Assembly: GCA_024235915.1 (NCBI GenBank)
Contig: JACKLO010000020.1
Location: forward strand, 50,219 to 114,218
Length of the DNA stretch: 64,000 nt
Direction of reading: 5' to 3'
DNA from: Burkholderiaceae bacterium
GTDB lineage: Bacteria; Pseudomonadota; Gammaproteobacteria; Burkholderiales; Burkholderiaceae_C
The position numbers and the translations under genes were made by a program. The first letter of the stretch is position 1, and every line of letters begins with the position of its first letter. The notes below the pieces were generated by a model, which was given only the letters and a program-made list of their open reading frames with translations, was not told the DNA's origin and searched no databases. Below, one piece after another: positions 44,559-53,086 of the stretch.

Positions 44559-45100
44559 GACCCAAAGCAGCCTTCCGCTGCTTTGGGTCTGGGGACCCGG
44601 ATCCTCGAGGTGTACGTTGCGCCCGCGCTCCAAGGCCGAGGCGGCAAGGCGGTGGCGGATTGGCCTATGGCGCTTAGGTCGAGCGGTCTCCGCTGCGCTC
44701 CGACTTCCCTGCGCTTCTCGGGTTCATGGCCCGCGGCCAAACTCCCTCCGCTCACTTCGTTCGCTGTGGTCGAACAGCGGCCGCGAGTCAGTCTACGAAG
44801 CGCGCTGGCGCGCGCGGCCATGAGCCCTGCGATGCTCGGCGCTCTCATGCGCGCCACAGGCCAACCCGCCACCGCCTTGCGGATGCGCACAGGTGCACAG
44901 CGAGAGGACCACCGCTGCGTCCGCGCACAGCGAAGCGGTCGGCCGCAAGGCCGACTCGTCATTCTTGCTGGAGTCCCCCTCGCGGAGGGGGGCTGGTGGG
45001 GTGTCGTCACACGAGCTGGAGCCCCTTCTTGGAGGGGGCTCGGGGGAGCCCACGGAAATCGGGTCGCCAGACCCAAAGGAGCCGAAGGCGAGTTTGGGTC
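44559..45100. repeat. Composite intergenic repeat, copy C (amidase-ABC gap)
   Basis: This 542-base block is inverted relative to copy A and about 90% identical to it by eye. Both ends carry GACCCAAA hairpins: 44559-44571 with 44577-44589 and 45070-45077 with 45093-45100. Between them lie the structured element (44644-44880) and a string of GC-rich hairpins, such as GTCGGCC/GGCCGAC and CCCCCTC/GAGGGGG. Reading frames through it are not protein-like and no gene is called between 44492 and 45146. Confidence 0.85.
44644..44880 (+). repeat. Structured element, copy C (237 nt, inverted 30-nt ends)
   Basis: The arms 44644-44673 and 44851-44880 pair at 28 of 30 positions. The inner helix pairs 44720-44731 with 44816-44827. 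The two arm mismatches are A opposite C, which become G-U pairs if the other strand is transcribed. Confidence 0.8.
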
Positions 45101-45146
45101 GTTCGCGGTCACTCGAGGGCCATCCAAACGAACGGGGTTTGCGCTA

Positions 45147-46643
45147 TCAACGCTCCCAGCGCACCGCCGCAATGTCGTTCGCGAAGATCGGGCTGCTGGC
45201 CCACAGGCCCTTCAGCCCCTTCTTCGCCACCGCCACCTGCGCGGGGTTGAACAGCCAGGCGTTCACCGCGTCGGTGGCCAGTTGGCGCTGCATCTGCTGC
45301 CAGACCTTCAGCCGCTCGGCGGCGTTGGTGGTGCCGGCATGCTGGGCCACCAGCTTGTCGAAGGCGGCGCTGTCGTAGCCCCAGTAGTACGCCTTGTTGG
45401 TGTACTGCATGTAGTCCAGCGGCTCGACGTGGTTGATGATGGTCATGTCGAAGTTGCCCTTGAACGGGCCCGACAGCCACTGCGCCCACTCGACGTTCTC
45501 GATCTTCGCAACGATGCCCACCTTGGCCAGCATCGCGGCCACGACTTCCCCGCCCTTGCGCGCGTAGGGCGGCGGGGGCAGCGTCAGCGTCACGTTCAGC
45601 GGCGTGGCCACGCCGGCTTCCTTGAGCAGCGCCTTGGCCTTTTCCGGGTCGTAGGGGTAGACACCCGTCAGGTCCACGTAGCCGGCGTCGGTGGGCGCGA
45701 AGTGGCTGCCGATGGGTTTGCCCTGGCCCTCCAGCACACCGTCGATGAAGGCCTTGCGGTCGATGGCATGCGTGATGGCTCGGCGCACGCGCACGTCGTC
45801 GAAGGGCTTCTTCTTGTTGTTGAGCGTCAGCTGGCCCTTGCCGGCGGTGCTGCCGATCTCCACCGTGAAGCGCTTGTCGCCCTGGAACTGCTTGAGGCTC
45901 TGGAAGGCGGCGAAACGCGGCATGCCATCGATGTCGCCGGCCAGCAGTGCGGCCACCTGGGCCGCGGGGTCGTTGATGATGCGGAAGGTCACGCGCTTCA
46001 CGGCGGGCTTGGTGCGCGCATCGGCACGGGCCGTCAGCGTGATCGCGGAGCCCTTCTTCCAGTCGGCCAGCACGTAGGGGCCGGTGCCCACCGGCTTGGT
46101 GCCGGCTTGCTCGGCGGTCTTCGGGTGCAGGATGACGGCGGTGTTCTCGCCCAGACGGAACGGCAGCGTCGGGTCGGCCTGGTTGAGCACCAGGATCACG
46201 GTGTGCGCGTCGGGCGTGGCGATGGTGGAGATGTTGGCAAACACCCCCTTCTTCGCCTTGTTCTTGCTGTCCGGCGCCTGCGCTCGCTCGAAGCTGAACT
46301 TCACGGCCGCGGCGTCGAAGGCGCTGCCGTCGGAGAAGGTGACACCCTGGCGCAGCTTGAAGGTGTAGGTCTTGCCGTCCGGCGTCTCTTCCCAGGATTC
46401 CGCCAGCAGTGGCGTGACCTTGCCGTCGACGTTGATCTTGGTGAGGCCTTCGAGGATGTTGTAGTGCACGACCTCACCGATGGCGGCGGCGGCGGCGCTG
46501 GTCGGGTCCAGCGACGGCGGCTCGAGCACCATGCCCAGCACCAGGTTGGCCTTGCCCGACTGGGCGGCTGCGGGGCCGGTGAAGGTGGCCGCAGCAGCGG
46601 CGGCGGCGATCAGCGCCAAGGTGGCGCGGCGGGGCAACAGCAT
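45147..46643 (-). CDS. Peptide/opine-type ABC substrate-binding protein
   Basis: 498-residue family 5 solute-binding protein with a signal peptide (to about AAAQSG, residue 28), then NLVLGMVLEPPSLDPTSAA, FKLRQGVTFSDGSAFDA and KPVGTGPYVLADWKKG. The ATG at 46643 with AGGAG eight bases upstream is preferred to a TTG 18 bases earlier. It presumably binds peptides, an amide or a related solute for the DppBCDF-like transporter. It is the last of the three-gene set dppD-dppF-binding protein. Confidence 0.9.
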   Translation of the reverse strand: MLLPRRATLALIAAAAAAATFTGPAAAQSGKANLVLGMVLEPPSLDPTSAAAAAIGEVVHYNILEGLTKINVDGKVTPLLAESWEETPDGKTYTFKLRQGVTFSDGSAFDAAAVKFSFERAQAPDSKNKAKKGVFANISTIATPDAHTVILVLNQADPTLPFRLGENTAVILHPKTAEQAGTKPVGTGPYVLADWKKGSAITLTARADARTKPAVKRVTFRIINDPAAQVAALLAGDIDGMPRFAAFQSLKQFQGDKRFTVEIGSTAGKGQLTLNNKKKPFDDVRVRRAITHAIDRKAFIDGVLEGQGKPIGSHFAPTDAGYVDLTGVYPYDPEKAKALLKEAGVATPLNVTLTLPPPPYARKGGEVVAAMLAKVGIVAKIENVEWAQWLSGPFKGNFDMTIINHVEPLDYMQYTNKAYYWGYDSAAFDKLVAQHAGTTNAAERLKVWQQMQRQLATDAVNAWLFNPAQVAVAKKGLKGLWASSPIFANDIAAVRWER

Positions 46644-46657
46644 CGGAATGCTCCTCG

Positions 46658-47488
46658 TCAAGGTCCAGGGATACCGGCGGCCGATTCTGCACCGCCGCTG
46701 ATTGGAGATGACAACGCGGCCAGCAGCCGCCGGGTGTACGCGTGCTGCGGGCTGCGCAGCACGGTGTCGGCCGGGCCCTGCTCGACGCAGTGGCCATGTT
46801 GCAGCACCAGCACCTCGTCGCAGACCAGGTCCACCACGGCCAGGTCGTGGCTGATGAACAGGTAGGTCAGGCCATAGCGCTCCTGCAGATCCTGCAGCAG
46901 GTTGAGCACCTGGGCCTGCACCGAGACGTCCAGCGCGCTCACCGGTTCGTCGGCCACGATCAGCCGCGGCCGCGTGATCAGCGCGCGGGCAATGGCGATG
47001 CGCTGACGCTGGCCGCCGCTGAATTCGTGCGGGTACTTGGCCGCGTCGCTGGCGCGCAGGCCCACGGCCTCCAGGGCCTCGTCGCAGCGGGTATTGCGTT
47101 CGGCGGCATCGGCCACGCCCACCAGGGCCAGCGGCTCGGCCACGGTCTGGCCCACCGTGCGGCGTGGGTCCAGCGCGCCGAAGGGGTCCTGGAACACCAT
47201 CTGGAAGCCGGCGCGCGCTCGCCGCAGCGCGACGGCGTCCAGCGTGTGCAGGTCCTGGCCGTCAAAGACCACGCGGCCGTGGCTGGGGCGTTCCAGCGCC
47301 ATCACCAGGCGCGCCAGTGTGCTCTTGCCGGAGCCGGACTCCCCGACGATGCCCAGGCTGCGTCCAGCCTGCAGCGTGAAGCTCACGTCGTCCAGCGCCA
47401 CCAGTTCCGGTGCCGGCGTCAGCAGCGACGGGCGCGGCAGCCGGTAGCGCTGGCCCAGGTGCTCGACCTGGAGCAAGGGCGTCGTCAT
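46658..47488 (-). CDS. Peptide-type ABC transporter ATPase (DppF-like)
   Basis: 276-residue ATPase with Walker A GESGSGKST (about 46-54), QMVFQDPFGALDPR, signature FSGGQRQR, Walker B LIVADEPVSALD and FISHDLAVV. It lacks the Cys cluster of DppF but has the C-terminal HAYTRRLLAALSSP segment that marks oligopeptide/dipeptide transporter ATPases. It overlaps the end of the dppD-like gene by four bases and lies 14 bases before the binding-protein gene. Confidence 0.92.
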   Translation of the reverse strand: MTTPLLQVEHLGQRYRLPRPSLLTPAPELVALDDVSFTLQAGRSLGIVGESGSGKSTLARLVMALERPSHGRVVFDGQDLHTLDAVALRRARAGFQMVFQDPFGALDPRRTVGQTVAEPLALVGVADAAERNTRCDEALEAVGLRASDAAKYPHEFSGGQRQRIAIARALITRPRLIVADEPVSALDVSVQAQVLNLLQDLQERYGLTYLFISHDLAVVDLVCDEVLVLQHGHCVEQGPADTVLRSPQHAYTRRLLAALSSPISGGAESAAGIPGP

Positions 47489-48462
47489 GCCGGCGCGGCC
47501 ACCTGCAGCCGAATGCAGGCCGCGGAGTGGCTGGCTGCAACGTGAACGTCGACCGGCAGCGCCGCGCGGCAATCGCCACCGGCCAGCGCACAACGTTCGG
47601 CGAAGGCGCAGCCGGCCGGCATGGCCTGCAGTTCCGGCACACGGCCGGGGATGGTGGGCAGGCGCGTGCCACGCGCCAGCCCCAGCCGCGGCCGCGCGGC
47701 GAGCAGGCCGCGGGTGTAGGGGTGTGCCGGTTGGGCGAAGACCTGACGGGCCGGGCCCTGTTCCACGATGCGGCCGGCGTACATCACCATCAGCCGCTGC
47801 ACGCGCTCGGCCACCATGGCCAGGTCGTGGCTGACCAGCAGCAGGGCCATGCCGTCGTCGCGCACCAGATCGCCCAGCAGGTCCAGCACCTCGCGCTGCA
47901 CGCTGGCGTCCAGGGCCGTGGTGGGCTCATCGGCGATCAGCAGCGCCGGCCGGCAGGCCAGGGCGATGGCGATCACCACCCGCTGGCGCTGGCCGCCGCT
48001 GAGCTGGTGCGGGTAGGCGTCCAGCCGCTGCGCGGCCTGCGTGAGCTGCACGCGTTCGAGCAGGCGCAGCGCCTCGGCGCGTGCCGCGGCGGCCGACAGC
48101 CCGCGGTGCAGCCGCAGTGGCTCGGCGATCTGCCGGCCCACGGTGTGCAGCGGGTTCAGCGCCGTCATCGGCTCCTGGAACACCATGCCGATGCGTGCGC
48201 CGCGCAGCGCGCACCAGCGGCGCTCGGGCGCGCCGGCCAGTTCCTCGCCGTCAAAGCGGATCGAGCCCCGCACCTCGGCCGCGTCGGGTTGCAGGCCCAT
48301 CAGGGCCAGCGCCGTCATCGACTTGCCGCAGCCCGATTCGCCGATCAGGCCCAGGGTCTGCCCGGCGCCCAGCGTGAACGACACGCCGCGCAGCGCCGCC
48401 AGCGGGCCACTGGCGGAAGGCAGGGCCACGTGCAGATCCTGCACGGCCAGCAGTTCGGTCAC
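47485..48462 (-). CDS. Peptide-type ABC transporter ATPase (DppD-like)
   Basis: 325-residue ATPase starting at a GTG (VTELLAVQDLHVALP) with AAGGGG about 10 bases upstream. Walker A GESGCGKSM (about 41-49), MVFQEPMTALNP, signature LSGGQRQR, Walker B LLIADEPTTALD, then PHPYTRGLL-like AHPYTRGLLAA. A C-terminal Cys-rich segment (GCAFAERCALAGGDC) could bind an iron-sulfur cluster as in other DppD proteins. Its permease partners are not adjacent; they lie about 3.8 kb away (52241-54045). Confidence 0.92.
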   Translation of the reverse strand: MTELLAVQDLHVALPSASGPLAALRGVSFTLGAGQTLGLIGESGCGKSMTALALMGLQPDAAEVRGSIRFDGEELAGAPERRWCALRGARIGMVFQEPMTALNPLHTVGRQIAEPLRLHRGLSAAAARAEALRLLERVQLTQAAQRLDAYPHQLSGGQRQRVVIAIALACRPALLIADEPTTALDASVQREVLDLLGDLVRDDGMALLLVSHDLAMVAERVQRLMVMYAGRIVEQGPARQVFAQPAHPYTRGLLAARPRLGLARGTRLPTIPGRVPELQAMPAGCAFAERCALAGGDCRAALPVDVHVAASHSAACIRLQVAAPA

Positions 48463-48531
48463 GGTCGGCAGCCCCTTGTCATGCCCCCTGACGATAGCGT
48501 GTCGCACAGACGCGATAGGCTTGCGCCCCTG

Positions 48532-49257
48532 ATGGAACCGACCTCGCCCACCACCGACCCGGCGGCCGCGCCCCGGCGCCCGCAGAACGGCAACCCGCTG
48601 TTCGAGATCCTGATCACCGTGCTCCTGCCGGCACTGGTGCTGATGATGCTCAGCAAGCCCGAGCGCCTGGGCCCCAACTGGGCGCTGGTGCTGGCGCTGG
48701 CGTTCCCGGTGTTCTGGGGCGCCAAGGAGGCCATCACCAAGCGCAAGACCAGCTGGATGGCGGTGCTGGGCATCGTCAGCACGCTGCTCACCGGCGGCAT
48801 CGGCCTGCTGAAGGTGGACCCGTTCTGGCTGGCGGTGAAGGAGGCCGCGGTGCCGGCACTCATCGGCCTGGTGGTGCTGGGCTCGAACTGGACGCGCTGG
48901 CCGCTGATCCGCATCCTGGTCTTCAACCCGACGCTGTTCGACGTGGACAAAGTCGAAGCGGCGCTGAAGGCCCGCGGCACCACGGTGCCCTTCGAGCTGC
49001 GCCTGCGCAACGGCACGCTGTGGCTGGCCGGCACCTTCTTCTTCTCGGCGGTGATGAACTACGTGCTGGCGCGCTGGATCGTCACCAGTCCGGCCGGCAG
49101 CGAGGCCTTCAACGAGGAACTGGGCAAGCTCACGCTGGTGAGCTACCCGGCGATCGCCGTGCCCTCGATGCTGATGATGATGGGCCTGATGTGGTGGCTG
49201 GCCACCGGGGCCAAGAAGCTCACCGGGCTGGACCTGGGAGAGATGCTGCACGGCTGA
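48532..49257 (+). CDS. VC0807-family membrane protein
   Basis: 241-residue membrane protein with about six helices. NPLFEILITVLLPALVLMMLSKPERLGPNWALVLALAFPV (about 18-57) matches the VC0807 family, which is distantly related to septation protein IspZ. The function is unknown. It is divergent from dppD and its 3' end overlaps the convergent mechanosensitive channel gene by 38 bases. Confidence 0.8.
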   Translation: MEPTSPTTDPAAAPRRPQNGNPLFEILITVLLPALVLMMLSKPERLGPNWALVLALAFPVFWGAKEAITKRKTSWMAVLGIVSTLLTGGIGLLKVDPFWLAVKEAAVPALIGLVVLGSNWTRWPLIRILVFNPTLFDVDKVEAALKARGTTVPFELRLRNGTLWLAGTFFFSAVMNYVLARWIVTSPAGSEAFNEELGKLTLVSYPAIAVPSMLMMMGLMWWLATGAKKLTGLDLGEMLHG

Positions 49258-50368
49258 CGGCGGTGCCGTCGCCTTGCGGTTCCGGGGCGTCTTCAGGTCC
49301 CTGCCGCAGGTGCAGCGTCTGCGTCGGGAAGGCGATCTCGGCGCCATGGCGGGCAATGATCTCGCCGATCTTCAGCAGCACGTCCTGCTTCACGTGGTGG
49401 TATTCCACCCAGACGATGGTCTTGGTGAAGGTGTAGACCATGATGTCGAGTGACGAGGCGCCGAACAGGTTGAAGTTGACGATCAGCGTCTGCGTGGTGT
49501 CGATGCCGTCGTGCGCTTCGAGCATCGCGCGGATCTCGTCGACGATGGGACGGACGACGGCAAAGTCGTCGTAGCGCACGCCGATCGTTTCCTTGATGCG
49601 CCGGTGGCTCATGCGCGACGGGTTTTCCACCACGATGCTGGTGAACACCGCGTTGGGCACGTAGATCGGGTTCTTGTTGAAGGCGCGGATGCGGGTGTGG
49701 CGCCAGCTGATGTACTCCACCGTGCCTTCCAGGCTCTTGTCCGGGCTGCGGATCCAGTCGCCGACGCTGAACGGGCGGTCCAGGTAGATCGTCAGGCCGC
49801 CGAAGAAGTTGGCCAGGATGTCCTTGGCCGCCAGGCCGACGGCGAGGCCGCCGACCCCACCCAGGGCCAGCAGGCCGCCGATCTGGAAGCCCAGCGTCTG
49901 CGCCGCCACCAGCAGCGCCACCACGATCACCACCAGTCGGGTCAGCTTGACCAGGGCGTCCACGGTGGTGTGGTCGATCTCCTCGCCGCGTTCCAGCCGC
50001 TTGGCTTCGACGTTGGTGCCGACGCGACCGGCAAAGCGGACCAGGAAGCCGGCCACGCAGGCCACCAGGCCGACGTCGCGCAGCGCCAGCAGTTCCTCGA
50101 TGAAGGGCGTGTCCACCTGGCGCTGCACCACGCGCGCCATGAAGCCGGCGCCGATGATCCACATGGCTGCCAGCACCGGGCGGCTGGCCGATTGCACCAG
50201 CGCGTCGTCCCACACCGTGCTGGTCTTCTGCGTGACGCGGGCGGCCTGGCGCAGCAGCACCTGGGCCACCTGGTTGGCGGCCACGGTGATCAGGGCGATG
50301 GCCACCAGGGAGGCGACCCAGAGTTCGATGCCGATGTGCTGGCTGAGGAATTCGGACAGGCGGTTCAT
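49220..50368 (-). CDS. Mechanosensitive channel of the MscS family
   Basis: 382-residue protein with four or more N-terminal helices, the last being the pore-lining helix (ALGGVGGLAVGLAAKDILANFFGGL, about 182-206). The beta domain follows (FSVGDWIRSPDKSLEGTVEYISWRHTRIRA) with a C-terminal alpha/beta domain. It should open under hypo-osmotic stress. Start MNRLSEFLSQH at the ATG at 50368. The C-terminal tail is Pro/Ala-rich and overlaps the convergent gene. Confidence 0.92.
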   Translation of the reverse strand: MNRLSEFLSQHIGIELWVASLVAIALITVAANQVAQVLLRQAARVTQKTSTVWDDALVQSASRPVLAAMWIIGAGFMARVVQRQVDTPFIEELLALRDVGLVACVAGFLVRFAGRVGTNVEAKRLERGEEIDHTTVDALVKLTRLVVIVVALLVAAQTLGFQIGGLLALGGVGGLAVGLAAKDILANFFGGLTIYLDRPFSVGDWIRSPDKSLEGTVEYISWRHTRIRAFNKNPIYVPNAVFTSIVVENPSRMSHRRIKETIGVRYDDFAVVRPIVDEIRAMLEAHDGIDTTQTLIVNFNLFGASSLDIMVYTFTKTIVWVEYHHVKQDVLLKIGEIIARHGAEIAFPTQTLHLRQGPEDAPEPQGDGTAVSRAASLPGPAR

Positions 50369-50860
50369 GGGCGGCGAATGTAGCAACGCCGGGTGACTTG
50401 TTCTTCATGCCGGAGGCCCTGGGCAGGCCGAACCACGGCCATGGTGACGACGGGGCCAATCCAATAGCGCAGCGGCGACGCTGCCGATCCCGCTAGAGTG
50501 GGTCCATTCGGATGCCGGGGCGGTTAGGCCGTGTTGTGCAAGCCACCGGACATGGCCGACAGACCGTCCGCCCACTGAGCTCTGGCGACGCTGGGGTCAG
50601 GCCTGACGCGAACGGCGCGCCGATGGATGAGACTCCAGGACGCGATGCCGACGTGAATGCGTGGCTGCGAAACTGGGGCAATGGACCCAGTTTGTGCCGA
50701 AGGAGACGGGGGAATGGCCCCGGCGCGCCGGGAGCCCGCTGCCGCTGATGATGGGAAATGTGTGCTGTGACAGGGTTTTTGCATCGCATCGTCCAGATGG
50801 CACCCCTTGTGCATGACCAGCATCGCCGCGGTGCACGCGGTGGAGACAACAGGAGACAAC
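50369..50860. other. Gap without a convincing gene
   Basis: About 490 bases between the channel gene and a small unknown ORF. Frames open here have irregular composition and resemble no family. Parts are lower in GC than the surroundings (for example around 50750-50800), suggesting degraded or acquired sequence. No repeat shared with copies A-C, tRNA or hairpin of note was seen. Confidence 0.5.
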
Positions 50861-51208
50861 GTGGCCAGACTAGACAGACAGCCGCCGTGGGCCAGCGATC
50901 TGGCGTCCAGCGGATGGGCCGGCCTCCCGCAGACGGCCGGGGTGGCCGATGCGGTGCGCCCCTGGATCGACGCCCCCAGCCTTTGCGCCTTTCCTGCCGG
51001 TGACCCCTGTGCCGCCGTGGCCCACGAGCTTGCGCTCAGCGAGATGTGGTCCCCCGACCAGTGGAATGCAGCGGTCGCGCTGGTGATGCAGCTCAGGGCC
51101 GCCGGCATGCTGCCGCCGTTGGATCTCTTGCGATCTTCGGTGGCAGACCGCGGTGCGGCCAGCTTGGCCGCCGCCGGGTGCGAGCCAACGGGCGCGCCCG
51201 GCGAATGA
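50861..51208 (+). CDS. Hypothetical protein, 115 residues
   Basis: I do not recognise this protein. The GTG at 50861 is preceded by AGGAG (50851-50855) at good spacing, and codon third positions are mostly G or C, which favours coding. An ATG at 50813 in the same frame would add 16 residues. The product begins VARLDRQPPWASDL and is Ala/Pro-rich, with a central helix (SPDQWNAAVALVMQLRAAG) and three or four Cys residues. No signal peptide or membrane segment is evident. It lies alone between divergent and convergent neighbours. Confidence 0.4.
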   Translation: MARLDRQPPWASDLASSGWAGLPQTAGVADAVRPWIDAPSLCAFPAGDPCAAVAHELALSEMWSPDQWNAAVALVMQLRAAGMLPPLDLLRSSVADRGAASLAAAGCEPTGAPGE

Positions 51209-51260
51209 TCGCTTGCGCCCCGGATGCCGGCGCCGCGGTGGCCGGCTCGGGGCGAGGAAG

Positions 51261-52244
51261 TCACCGCAGGCGAAGCTGAGACCAGCGCTGTTCGCGGATC
51301 CAGGCTTCCAACTGGTCCGCGGCGGCATCGGCGGGCGCTTGCTGTGACGGGGTCAACACCGTCGAGGCCGGGCAGACGAATCCGCTGGCACACCGGGCCA
51401 GCGCCCAAAGGCCGTCCGGGGCGGCGGGACCCGCGAGTCGGTCCATCAGGCGGGCATGCACATGGTGGCGCTGCGCCGGGTCGTCGTACACGGCCGCGGG
51501 CAAGTTGTGGCGGAGCTGCTGCTGCAGCCACAGGTCCAGCGCCAGCGGATGCACCTGTGGATTGGCCAGCACCTGTTGCGCTGCCTGGGTGTAGCGCTCC
51601 GGGTCGCGCTGGCTTTCACCGACCATCAGGCTGCGCACCGGTGACATGCGCGCGCTGACCAGCGCCTCCCGGACCTGTGCCGTGTCCATCAGGCGGTTCA
51701 AGGCCGGTTCGTCGCACAGTTCCCGCAGCCGGTGCCGTGCTGCGGTGGCCTGCGCCACCACCGCGGCCAGTGCCGGGCCGTCGCTGTTCGCCCACTGCGC
51801 CATCATCCGCAGCGCCAGGGAATCGTCGGGCACAGACGCCGGCACGCTGAAGCACCAGGCCAACAGGTGCGGGATCGACGCACGGTCGTCGAGGTTCGGT
51901 GAGCCCTCCGCCCGCAGGATCAACAAGTCCACCGGCTCGTCAGCGGGCAGGCGGTGCCACGCCGGCAGGGCTTGAGGCGTCGAGGCTGCTGCTTGTCGTG
52001 TGGTGCTCGCGGTCGGTGCCGCTGGCCGTGGCAACGGGGCGGATCGCGGGTGAGCAGATGCGCGTCCGGTGAGCGCCGGTGTTGTTTCTGGCGATGGCCC
52101 CGGTGGTGCGGGCCGGTCGGCGTGCCCGCTCAGGCCGGCCGACGCCAGCAGGACCCCCACCGACACCACCGCGGCGGCGGCGGCAATGGCCCACCCGACC
52201 GCGGCCGCGCGCGGGCGTCGGCGGCCAGGCGGGGCGGCGTTCAA
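51261..52244 (-). CDS. Unknown membrane-anchored protein downstream of dppC
   Basis: 327-residue product of unknown function. The proposed TTG start shares bases with the dppC stop (TTGA at 52241-52244), implying coupled translation. A short Arg-rich N-terminus precedes a transmembrane helix (about 15-37, VGWAIAAAAAVVSVGVLLASAGL). A Pro/Thr/Ala-rich linker (about 40-92) and a helical outer domain (about 95-325) follow. The outer domain includes PADEPVDLLILRAEGSPNLDD and several Cys residues (LAWCFSVPA, LRELCDEPA, CASGFVCPAS). Later in-frame starts are possible. It resembles no family I know. Confidence 0.5.
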   Translation of the reverse strand: MNAAPPGRRRPRAAAVGWAIAAAAAVVSVGVLLASAGLSGHADRPAPPGPSPETTPALTGRASAHPRSAPLPRPAAPTASTTRQAAASTPQALPAWHRLPADEPVDLLILRAEGSPNLDDRASIPHLLAWCFSVPASVPDDSLALRMMAQWANSDGPALAAVVAQATAARHRLRELCDEPALNRLMDTAQVREALVSARMSPVRSLMVGESQRDPERYTQAAQQVLANPQVHPLALDLWLQQQLRHNLPAAVYDDPAQRHHVHARLMDRLAGPAAPDGLWALARCASGFVCPASTVLTPSQQAPADAAADQLEAWIREQRWSQLRLR

Positions 52245-53086
52245 CGCCCCCGCGCCAGCCGCGGGTCCAGCAGGTCGCGCAGGCCGTCGCCCAGCAGGTT
52301 CAGCCCCAGCACACTGAGCACGATGGCCAGGCCGGGCCACACCGCCAGCATCGGCGCCTGGAACAGCTGGGTCTGCGCCTCGCTGAGCATGCGCCCCCAG
52401 CTGGGCTGCGGCGGTTGCGTGCCCAGGCCCAGGTAGCTCAGCGCGGCCTCGGCCAGGATGGCGGTGGCGAACGAGATCGTGGCCTGCACGATCAGCACGC
52501 TGGCGATGTTGGGCAGGACATGGTCTGCCGTGATGCGCACCGTGCCTTTGCCGGCCGCACGCGCCGCCAGCACGTATTCGCGGGTCCACACCGCATTGGC
52601 CGCGCCGCGTGTCAGGCGTGCGAACACCGGGATGTTGAACAGGCCGATGGCGACGATGCTCATCACCAGCCCAGGCCCGTAGATGGCGGTGAGCATGATG
52701 GCCGTCAGCAGCGCCGGGAAGGCGAAGGCGAAGTCGGAGAAGCGCATCACCAGCTCCTCGACCCAGCCGCGGCGTGCACTGGCCCACAGGCCCAGCAGCA
52801 CACCACAGCCCAGGCCGATGCCCACCGCCACCACACCCACCACGATGCTGTTCTGGCTGCCCACCAGGATCTGCGACGCGATGTCGCGGCCCAGGCTGTC
52901 GGTGCCCAGCCAGTGCGCCGCCGACGGCGCGGCGAGCTTGTTCGGGATGTCGATCTCGCCCGGTGGGTAGGGGGCCCAGGCCAGCGACAGCAGCGCTGCG
53001 GCCACCAGCAGGCCGGTGAGCAGGGCGCCGACGGCGAAACTGTGGTGGCGCAGCGCGCGCCGCCAGATGCCGGGGCCGGCCGTCAT
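52241..53086 (-). CDS. Peptide-type ABC permease (DppC-like)
   Basis: 281-residue permease with an N-terminal helix (about 17-40), the conserved HWLGTDSLGRDIASQILVGSQNS segment (about 61-83), and five more helices. The EAA loop REYVLAARAAGKGTVRITADHVLPN is at about 180-204. It pairs with the DppB-like protein. Its ATG overlaps the dppB stop (ATGA at 53083-53086). Confidence 0.92.
   Translation of the reverse strand: MTAGPGIWRRALRHHSFAVGALLTGLLVAAALLSLAWAPYPPGEIDIPNKLAAPSAAHWLGTDSLGRDIASQILVGSQNSIVVGVVAVGIGLGCGVLLGLWASARRGWVEELVMRFSDFAFAFPALLTAIMLTAIYGPGLVMSIVAIGLFNIPVFARLTRGAANAVWTREYVLAARAAGKGTVRITADHVLPNIASVLIVQATISFATAILAEAALSYLGLGTQPPQPSWGRMLSEAQTQLFQAPMLAVWPGLAIVLSVLGLNLLGDGLRDLLDPRLARGR

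Noticed and set aside
44555..45172. Open frames through repeat copy C, and similar ones through copies A and B, that look alike between copies
   Set aside because: Similarity comes from the repeat itself. Frames run in both directions, differ in length between copies, lack ribosome-binding sites and fit no family.
50524..51531. Minus-strand frame across 50524-51531
   Set aside because: Composition is not protein-like, it spans a gap and an opposite ORF with a good ribosome-binding site, and it has no recognisable domain.
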